10,523 nucleotides of DNA. Origin: an uncultured Lachnospiraceae bacterium (lineage in GTDB: Bacteria > Bacillota > Clostridia > Lachnospirales > Lachnospiraceae). Shown here one piece after another: positions 6,096 through 10,523 of this stretch (its first letter is position 1; each line of letters opens with the position of its first letter). The position numbers and the translations under genes are program-made. The notes beneath the pieces were generated by a model. The model worked only from the letters and a program-made list of their open reading frames with translations, searched no databases and was not told where the DNA came from. Location of the stretch: positions 1 through 10,523 of the forward strand of contig CAOJLW010000062.1 of the NCBI GenBank assembly GCA_948438565.1, read 5' to 3'.

Positions 6096-7118
6096 ATGGC
6101 AGCAAAGATTTTTTATCAGGAAGATTGTAATTTATCATTGTTAGAGGGAAAGACGATTGCGATTATCGGCTATGGCAGCCAGGGACATGCGCACGCTTTG
6201 AATTTAAAGGAGTCCGGATGCCACGTCATCATTGGTCTCTATGAAGGCAGCAAATCCTGGGACAAAGCGGTAAAACAGGGTTTTGAAGTATTGACAGCGG
6301 CGGAGGCAGCCAAGAAGGCCGACATCATCATGATCTTAATCAATGATGAAAAACAGGCCGATCTGTATAAGAATGATATTGAGCCGAATTTAGAGGAAGG
6401 CAATATGCTGATGTTTGCCCATGGCTTTAATATTCATTTTGGATGCATTGTGCCGCCTGCAAATGTAGACGTTACGATGATTGCGCCAAAAGGACCGGGG
6501 CATACGGTTCGTTCCGAATATCAGGAAGGCAAAGGCGTTCCGTGTCTGATTGCGGTAGAACAGGATGCAACGGGCAAGGCGCAGGATTTAGCTTTGGCCT
6601 ATGCGCTTGGCATCGGCGGCGCAAGGGCAGGCGTTCTTGAGACAACGTTCCGGACCGAGACCGAGACCGATTTATTTGGCGAGCAGGCAGTGCTCTGCGG
6701 CGGCGTCTGCGCGTTGATGCAGGCAGGCTTTGAGACGTTGGTAGAAGCTGGATATGATGCGCGGAATGCGTATTTTGAATGTATTCATGAGATGAAATTG
6801 ATTGTGGATTTGATTTATCAGTCCGGTTTTGCCGGTATGCGCTATTCGATTTCCAATACGGCGGAGTACGGCGATTATATTACAGGGCCGAAGGTAATTA
6901 CAGAAGAGACCAAAAAGACGATGAAAAAGATTTTATCCGATATTCAGGACGGTTCTTTTGCCAAAGAGTTCCTGTTGGATATGTCTCCGGCCGGAAAACA
7001 AGTGCATTTTAAGGCTATGCGTAAGCTGGCGGCAGAGCATCCGGCGGAAGCAATCGGCAAAGAAATCCGTAAGCTGTATAGCTGGAATAATGAAGAAGAT
7101 AAGCTGATCAATAACTAA
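6096..7118 (+). CDS. ilvC: Ketol-acid reductoisomerase, class I
   Basis: A 340-residue enzyme that isomerises and reduces acetolactate or acetohydroxybutyrate to the dihydroxy acid, the second common step of branched-chain amino acid synthesis. The N-terminal Rossmann domain has GYGSQGHAHALNLKESG (25-41). The knotted C-terminal domain supplies magnesium and substrate ligands: Asp192 and Glu196 in ETDLFGEQ, Glu228 and Glu232 in ECIHE, with Ser253. FAHGFNIHFG (107-116, His109) and PKGPGHTVR (131-139, Lys132) are conserved catalytic blocks. Length is that of the short class I form. The cofactor loop reads LYEGSKSW (48-55), with Tyr-Glu where NADPH enzymes usually carry basic residues, so NADH or dual use is likely (inference). 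Start: AGGAGG at 6079-6084 lies 11 bases before 6096; the in-frame ATG at 6087 is only two bases from it and would add three residues. Confidence 0.95.
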   Translation: MAAKIFYQEDCNLSLLEGKTIAIIGYGSQGHAHALNLKESGCHVIIGLYEGSKSWDKAVKQGFEVLTAAEAAKKADIIMILINDEKQADLYKNDIEPNLEEGNMLMFAHGFNIHFGCIVPPANVDVTMIAPKGPGHTVRSEYQEGKGVPCLIAVEQDATGKAQDLALAYALGIGGARAGVLETTFRTETETDLFGEQAVLCGGVCALMQAGFETLVEAGYDARNAYFECIHEMKLIVDLIYQSGFAGMRYSISNTAEYGDYITGPKVITEETKKTMKKILSDIQDGSFAKEFLLDMSPAGKQVHFKAMRKLAAEHPAEAIGKEIRKLYSWNNEEDKLINN

Positions 7119-7133
7119 GCTTTAGTCTGTATA

Positions 7134-7172
7134 AAATCCCACAAAAGGCAGACGCCGATTGTGGGATTTTTT
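7134..7172 (+). terminator. Intrinsic terminator after ilvC
   Basis: AAATCCCACAA at 7134-7144 is the exact reverse complement of TTGTGGGATTT at 7159-7169, with a 14-base loop and a T-run through 7172. It lies 16 bp after the ilvC stop and ends the ilvN-ilvC transcript, and any read-through from hydCBA. Confidence 0.9.
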
Positions 7173-7180
7173 CTGATGAA

Positions 7181-7235
7181 ATAAAAACCCTCCGGGTGCG
7201 CGTAATAGGAAAATGGCTGCTGACGCGCCAGGGTT
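7181..7235 (-). terminator. Intrinsic terminator of the LysR-family gene
   Basis: Read on the minus strand, AACCCT pairs with AGGGTT (plus-strand 7230-7235 and 7186-7191) and an inner ACGCGC/GCGCGT pair (7223-7228 with 7198-7203) continues the stem after a small asymmetric internal loop. A T-rich tail (plus-strand 7181-7187, ATAAAAA) follows. The hairpin begins two bases beyond the regulator's stop codon, and faces the ilvC terminator tail to tail. Confidence 0.72.
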
Positions 7236-7237
7236 GC

Positions 7238-8140
7238 TTAGGGACGGGGGACATGATGGTTATAAAAACGGATAAATTCGTCTAACGGTTTGGTCGGGTT
7301 TGCCTGTTCCCGGTAGACAAAGCCGACTTTTCGTTTTTGGATAGGGATTTCCAGAGGGATTTCGATTAAGGAGCCGTCTGCAAGCTCTTCTGTTACAAAA
7401 TTTCGGATCACGCAGGCAACGCCGACGCTGATTTTGGCAAAAGCAATTAAAAGATCCATATCGGAAATATCAATGGAATCCTGCACGAAGATACGGTGAG
7501 CCTGTAGGTAATCGTCAATATATTGCCGGGTCATATTATTTTTGTTCAGCAGCATCAGCGTGGAATTTTTTAAAATCTGGCGTCTGGTTACGCCGCGGGT
7601 TTTTAGGTTGCGCAGATAATCTTTGGTAGCGACGAAAATATCTTCGATTTCTTCGAGAAAATCAAAATGGAAATGCCGCAGGGTTTCCGGTTTGCCGACT
7701 AAGCCGATGTCAATTTTTTGTTCTTCCAAAAGCTTTAACGTCTCGTTGGTAGACTGACAATGGATGGAGATGCTGATATGGGGATGGAGGCGGATAAATT
7801 CTTTTAGATAGGGGAGCAGCAGATGCTTGCACAGCGTAGAGCTGACCCCGATATTTAAGTGACCGACGCCAAGCTCTATGGAACGGTGCAGCTTTTCTTC
7901 TCCAAGGGAGAGCGTTTCAAAGGCGTTTTTGACATAGGAATAGAGCAGGCTGCCTTCTTCTGTCAGCGTGACGCCTCTTGAGCTTCTGGCAAACAGCTTA
8001 CAGCCGATATTTTCTTCCAATTTTTGGATCGACTTGCTGATGGCTGGCTGACTGATGTAGAGTTCCCGGGCGGCTTTGGAAATATTGCCGGTATTGGCTA
8101 CGGTAAAAAAAATACGATATGCGGACAGGTTTTGAATCAT
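7238..8140 (-). CDS. LysR-family transcriptional regulator, divergent from leuCD
   Basis: A 300-residue LTTR. The N-terminal winged helix-turn-helix is clear: FFTVANTGNISKAARELYIS followed by QPAISKSIQKLEENIGCKLF (11-50), then the wing ARSSRGVTLTEEG. Residues from about 90 to 295 fit the two-lobed effector-binding domain. The start at 8140 is preferred over the in-frame ATG at 8146 because AAAGGAG (8149-8155 on the complement) is eight bases from the former and only two from the latter. It sits between ilvNC and leuCD and is divergent from leuC across a 168-bp gap that carries a perfect LTTR-like palindrome. The natural inference is that it controls leuCD, perhaps in response to a pathway intermediate or a branched-chain amino acid, and represses itself. 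The effector cannot be read from the sequence, and the family is too broad for a gene name. Confidence 0.92.
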   Translation of the reverse strand: MIQNLSAYRIFFTVANTGNISKAARELYISQPAISKSIQKLEENIGCKLFARSSRGVTLTEEGSLLYSYVKNAFETLSLGEEKLHRSIELGVGHLNIGVSSTLCKHLLLPYLKEFIRLHPHISISIHCQSTNETLKLLEEQKIDIGLVGKPETLRHFHFDFLEEIEDIFVATKDYLRNLKTRGVTRRQILKNSTLMLLNKNNMTRQYIDDYLQAHRIFVQDSIDISDMDLLIAFAKISVGVACVIRNFVTEELADGSLIEIPLEIPIQKRKVGFVYREQANPTKPLDEFIRFYNHHVPRP

Positions 8141-8160
8141 GGCCATTTCTCCTTTGGTTG

Positions 8161-8197
8161 TTATGGATATTTTACCATAACTTATTTTTATGGTAAA
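8161..8197. promoter_or_regulatory. Probable LysR-type operator (T-N11-A palindrome plus third half-site)
   Basis: TTTACCATAA (8171-8180) and TTATGGTAAA (8188-8197) are perfect 10-bp inverted arms around a 7-base spacer. The core ATAA-N7-TTAT contains the LTTR consensus T-N11-A (T8178, A8190). A third half-site, TTATGG, occurs at 8161-8166. The palindrome centre (8184) is about 65 bp before the predicted leuC transcription start, the usual place for an LTTR recognition site. It also covers the likely promoter of the regulator itself. Confidence 0.72.
8169..8196 (-). promoter_or_regulatory. Possible promoter of the LysR-family gene
   Basis: On the minus strand, TTACCA (complement of 8191-8196) and TAAAAT (complement of 8169-8174) are 16 bases apart. 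Both boxes lie inside the palindromic operator, so binding of the regulator would block its own transcription. The boxes are a weak match in AT-rich DNA. Confidence 0.35.
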
Positions 8198-8213
8198 TAT
8201 ATTTAATATGTAT

Positions 8214-8242
8214 TTGTATTATATTGAAGGGTATGCTACAAT
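8214..8242 (+). promoter_or_regulatory. Extended -10 promoter for leuCD
   Basis: TTGTAT at 8214-8219 and TACAAT at 8237-8242 are 17 bases apart, with extended -10 TG at 8234-8235. The predicted start near 8249 leaves a leader of about 60 bases to the leuC ATG. An 11-bp AT palindrome (8199-8209, ATATTTAATAT) lies between operator and -35 and might be the secondary LTTR activation site, but it is low in information. No T-box or leucine-rich leader peptide was seen. Confidence 0.72.
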
Positions 8243-8308
8243 CCATATATCACGCAAGACACTCACACTGTGGATAGAAACGTAGTATGGAAATAGGAGG
8301 TATGTTAT

Positions 8309-9577
8309 ATGGGAATGACAATGACCCAGAAAATTTTAGCCGCTCATGCAGGCCTGGAATCCGTACAGGCCGGGCAGTTGATTGAGGCTGATTTGGATCT
8401 TGTGCTTGGAAATGATATTACATCGCCGGTGGCCATTCACGAGATGGAAAAGATGAAAACAAAAGGCGTATTTGATAAAGAAAAAATCGCGCTGGTTTTG
8501 GATCACTTTGTACCCAATAAAGATATCAAGTCCGCACAGCATTGTAAATGCGTCCGTGAATTTGCCTGCAAGCATGAAATCACCAATTATTTTGACGTTG
8601 GAGAAATGGGGATTGAGCACGCATTGCTGCCGGAGCAGGGTCTGACTGTGGCAGGAGACGTGATTATTGGCGCGGATTCCCATACCTGTACCTATGGGGC
8701 GCTGGGGGCGTTTTCTACCGGGGTTGGCAGTACGGATATGGCGGCTGGTATGGCGACCGGAAAAGCGTGGTTTAAGGTTCCTTCGGCAATCCGGTTTATT
8801 CTGACCGGAAAACCCGCCCAGTGGGTCAGCGGAAAAGATATTATCCTGCATATTATCGGTATGATTGGCGTGGACGGGGCGTTGTATCAGTCCATGGAAT
8901 TTACCGGAGACGGTATCCGCTGCCTTTCAATGGACGACCGTTTTACAATTGCAAATATGGCGATTGAGGGCGGCGGCAAGAACGGGATTTTTCCGGTGGA
9001 TGCGGTATGCGAAGCATACTTAAAAGAACATTCTATGCGTTCTTATCAGATATATGAGGCGGATGACGACGCCGTATACGAACAGGAATATACGATTGAT
9101 TTAAGCGCTTTAAAGCCGACTGTAGCGTTTCCGCATTTGCCTGAAAATACAAAGCTGATAGATGAGGTGGGCGATATAGCGATTGACCAGGCAGTGATTG
9201 GTTCCTGTACCAACGGACGCTTAGATGATTTGCGGATTGCGGCCGAGGTTTTAAAGGGCAAAAAAGTGGCAAAGGGAGTACGCACGATTATTATCCCGGC
9301 GACCCAAAAGATTTATTTAGACGCTATGGAAGAAGGACTTTTAAAGGTGTTTATTGAAGCCGGGGCAATTGTCAGCACGCCGACCTGCGGGCCATGTCTG
9401 GGCGGCTATATGGGTATTTTGGCAGAAAAAGAGCGTTGTATTTCTACAACAAACCGTAACTTTGTGGGACGTATGGGTCATGTGGATTCAGAGATTTACC
9501 TGGCAAGCCCTGCGGTTGCGGCGGCAAGCGCCATAGCCGGCAGGATTGTAAGTCCGGATGAAGTGATGGGATCATAA
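8309..9577 (+). CDS. leuC: 3-isopropylmalate dehydratase large subunit
   Basis: A 422-residue aconitase-family subunit. With LeuD it converts 2-isopropylmalate to 3-isopropylmalate in leucine synthesis. The three [4Fe-4S] ligands are Cys300 in GSCTNGRLDDL and Cys360 and Cys363 in TCGPCLGG. Other family blocks are LDHFVPN (64-70), GADSHTCTYGALGAF (121-135) and TTNRNFVGRMGH (380-391). The length is that of the short LeuC/homoaconitase-type form of Clostridia and archaea, not the roughly 466-residue enterobacterial form. GGAGG at 8296-8300 lies eight bases before the ATG. leuD follows after 13 bp, as expected for two parts of one enzyme. Homoaconitase or another hydrolyase with the same architecture is the alternative, but the neighbouring ilv genes favour leucine synthesis. 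Confidence 0.93.
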   Translation: MGMTMTQKILAAHAGLESVQAGQLIEADLDLVLGNDITSPVAIHEMEKMKTKGVFDKEKIALVLDHFVPNKDIKSAQHCKCVREFACKHEITNYFDVGEMGIEHALLPEQGLTVAGDVIIGADSHTCTYGALGAFSTGVGSTDMAAGMATGKAWFKVPSAIRFILTGKPAQWVSGKDIILHIIGMIGVDGALYQSMEFTGDGIRCLSMDDRFTIANMAIEGGGKNGIFPVDAVCEAYLKEHSMRSYQIYEADDDAVYEQEYTIDLSALKPTVAFPHLPENTKLIDEVGDIAIDQAVIGSCTNGRLDDLRIAAEVLKGKKVAKGVRTIIIPATQKIYLDAMEEGLLKVFIEAGAIVSTPTCGPCLGGYMGILAEKERCISTTNRNFVGRMGHVDSEIYLASPAVAAASAIAGRIVSPDEVMGS

Positions 9578-9590
9578 GGAGGGTGGACGA

Positions 9591-10079
9591 ATGAAAGCAG
9601 CGTGTGGAACAGTATTTAAATATGGCGACAATGTCGATACCGATGTGATTATTCCGGCAAGATATTTAAATTCTTCCGATCCAAAAGAGCTGGCACTGCA
9701 TTGTATGGAAGATATTGACCGGGAGTTTGTTGAAAAGGTAAAAGCCGGGGATATTATTGTCGCGACCAAAAATTTTGGCTGCGGATCATCCAGGGAGCAT
9801 GCGCCGATTGCAATCAAAGCCGCAGGCGTAAGCTGCGTGATTGCCGAGACATTTGCCAGGATTTTCTATCGGAATGCAATTAATATCGGCTTGCCGATTG
9901 TAGAATGTGCGCAGGCGGCCAAAGAAATTGTTGCCGGAGATGAAGTAGAGGTGGATTTTGATACGGGCGTGATTACGGACAAGACAAAAGGAACGCAGTA
10001 TCAGGGGCAGGCATTCCCGGAATTTATGCAAAAAATAATCGATTGTGGGGGATTGATCCCATATATTAATCAAAAATAA
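9591..10079 (+). CDS. leuD: 3-isopropylmalate dehydratase small subunit
   Basis: A 162-residue swivel-domain subunit that completes the active site of LeuC. The diagnostic substrate-recognition loop GCGSSREHAP is at 63-72, and the N-terminal YGDNVDTDVIIPARYLN (11-27) is typical of the short bacterial/archaeal LeuD type. AAGGAGGG at 9576-9583, overlapping the leuC stop, is seven bases before the ATG. Length is normal for this type. No leuB follows: the operon stops here at a strong terminator, so isopropylmalate dehydrogenase must be encoded elsewhere. Confidence 0.94.
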   Translation: MKAACGTVFKYGDNVDTDVIIPARYLNSSDPKELALHCMEDIDREFVEKVKAGDIIVATKNFGCGSSREHAPIAIKAAGVSCVIAETFARIFYRNAINIGLPIVECAQAAKEIVAGDEVEVDFDTGVITDKTKGTQYQGQAFPEFMQKIIDCGGLIPYINQK

Positions 10080-10090
10080 GAATAAAATGG

Positions 10091-10131
10091 AAAGATTTGC
10101 CGTATAAGTTTTAAGCGGCAAGTCTTTTTTT
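10091..10131 (+). terminator. Intrinsic terminator after leuD
   Basis: AAAGATTTGCCG (10091-10102) pairs with CGGCAAGTCTTT (10116-10127), 12 pairs including one G-T, around a 13-base loop. The T-run goes to 10131. It lies 11 bp after the leuD stop. Confidence 0.9.
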
Positions 10132-10160
10132 ATTACAATAATATTAATTTTGGCATCTTC

Positions 10161-10191
10161 TTGTCCACTTTTTACTAAAATAGAGTATAAT
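10161..10191 (+). promoter_or_regulatory. Probable promoter for the cell-wall protein gene
   Basis: A perfect TATAAT at 10186-10191 is preceded by TTGTCC at 10161-10166 with a 19-base spacer, which is longer than ideal. The predicted start near 10198 lies about 25 bases before the ATG. Confidence 0.55.
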
Positions 10192-10221
10192 AAAGGGAAA
10201 AGCATAAAAAGGAGTGAAACT

Positions 10222-10523
10222 ATGGTTCGCAGAAAAAGAAGGCCGGGAATTTTACGCAGCTCTTTACTGCTTGCTTTGGGGACGGTTTTGTGTCTGGTGA
10301 TTGGAGTGTATGTGTATTTTGGCATCTATTTCCGATCGCATTTCTTTTATCAGACCAGCATTGAAGATGTAGATGTCAGCGGGATGTCTGCAGGAGAAGC
10401 AGCAGAAGAAGTGCGCGCAGAGGTACGTGATTATCTGCTGGTCATGTATGACAGGAACGGCAATAAATACCAGATTCTGGGCGATGATATTAATTATGAT
10501 TACCAGCCTTTGGGAGAAGAGGA
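10222..10523 (+). CDS. Membrane-anchored cell-wall protein, probably L,D-transpeptidase-like (N-terminal part)
   Basis: About 100 codons are visible before the window ends. AAGGAG at 10209-10214 is seven bases before the ATG. Residues 1-12 are strongly basic (MVRRKRRPGILR), followed by one hydrophobic segment at about 13-37, so the protein is predicted to be anchored with its C-terminal part outside. Next comes SIEDVDVSGMSAGEAAEEVR, which matches the INGVDVSGMTxEEA-type signature at the start of the putative peptidoglycan-binding domain found in front of YkuD L,D-transpeptidase domains and in VanW-like proteins. The catalytic domain is beyond the edge, so the enzyme class is inferred from this domain only. 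The gene has its own promoter and is separated from leuCD by a terminator, so no functional link is suggested. Confidence 0.65.
   Translation, partial: MVRRKRRPGILRSSLLLALGTVLCLVIGVYVYFGIYFRSHFFYQTSIEDVDVSGMSAGEAAEEVRAEVRDYLLVMYDRNGNKYQILGDDINYDYQPLGEE

Noticed and set aside
8287..8388. Possible leader peptide (ATG at 8287) overlapping the start of leuC out of frame
   Set aside because: It has no run of leucine codons, no attenuator hairpin beside it, and the leuC ribosome binding site lies inside it.
8336..8851. 171-codon open frame on the minus strand inside leuC
   Set aside because: Shadow of leuC; the plus-strand frame carries all conserved blocks of the family.
9786..10325. 179-codon minus-strand open frame crossing the end of leuD, the terminator and the next gene
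   Set aside because: It runs through two plus-strand genes, a terminator and a promoter and has no recognisable domain.
1..10523. CRISPR array, tRNA, rRNA, T-box or other riboswitch, phage or toxin-antitoxin genes
   Set aside because: I looked for direct repeats with spacers, tRNA-like cloverleafs and long structured leaders in the gaps and saw none; the leaders before ilvN and leuC are too short for a T-box.

Overview
The window looks like chromosomal DNA of a strictly anaerobic Firmicute, most likely Lachnospiraceae or another gut Clostridia. This rests on strong AGGAGG-type ribosome binding sites, extended -10 promoters, a clostridial NuoE/NuoF-like plus [FeFe] hydrogenase operon, a short (422 aa) LeuC and a bacterial group II intron. 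The assignment is from general features, not from a database match.

Layout. (1) 1-252 is the 3' end of a group II intron: the last 56 codons of its reverse transcriptase/maturase, then RNA domains V and VI, ending near 252. (2) 253-435 is non-coding, with an unexplained inverted repeat and a good promoter. (3) 436-1413 encodes a lipoprotein with a Thr-Glu repeat linker and an SGNH-hydrolase domain. (4) 1449-5503 is a tight hydC-hydB-hydA operon for a trimeric, probably electron-bifurcating, NAD- and ferredoxin-linked [FeFe] hydrogenase. (5) 5569-7118 holds ilvN and ilvC with their own promoter, closed by a terminator. (6) 7238-8140, minus strand, is a LysR-family regulator with its own terminator, divergent from (7) leuC-leuD (8309-10079), which also ends in a terminator. 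An LTTR-type palindrome sits between regulator and leuC, centred about 65 bp before the predicted leuC transcription start. (8) 10222 to the end is the start of a membrane-anchored cell-wall protein, cut by the window edge.

How the genes work together. HydABC is expected to couple NADH and reduced ferredoxin oxidation to H2 formation, or the reverse. IlvN (regulatory subunit of acetolactate synthase) and IlvC serve valine, isoleucine and leucine synthesis, and LeuCD performs the isopropylmalate isomerisation of the leucine branch. The catalytic subunit IlvB, IlvD, LeuA and LeuB are not in the window. The IlvC cofactor loop carries Tyr-Glu where NADPH enzymes usually have basic residues, which suggests NADH use.

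Most of the window is well-understood metabolism and I do not see a convincing wholly new system. The points most worth checking are the IlvC cofactor loop, the regulator-leuC operator, the atypical Cys-Lys-Arg-Gly-Cys in the hydrogenase H-cluster motif, and the repeat-bearing SGNH lipoprotein placed 35 bp before hydC with no visible terminator between.
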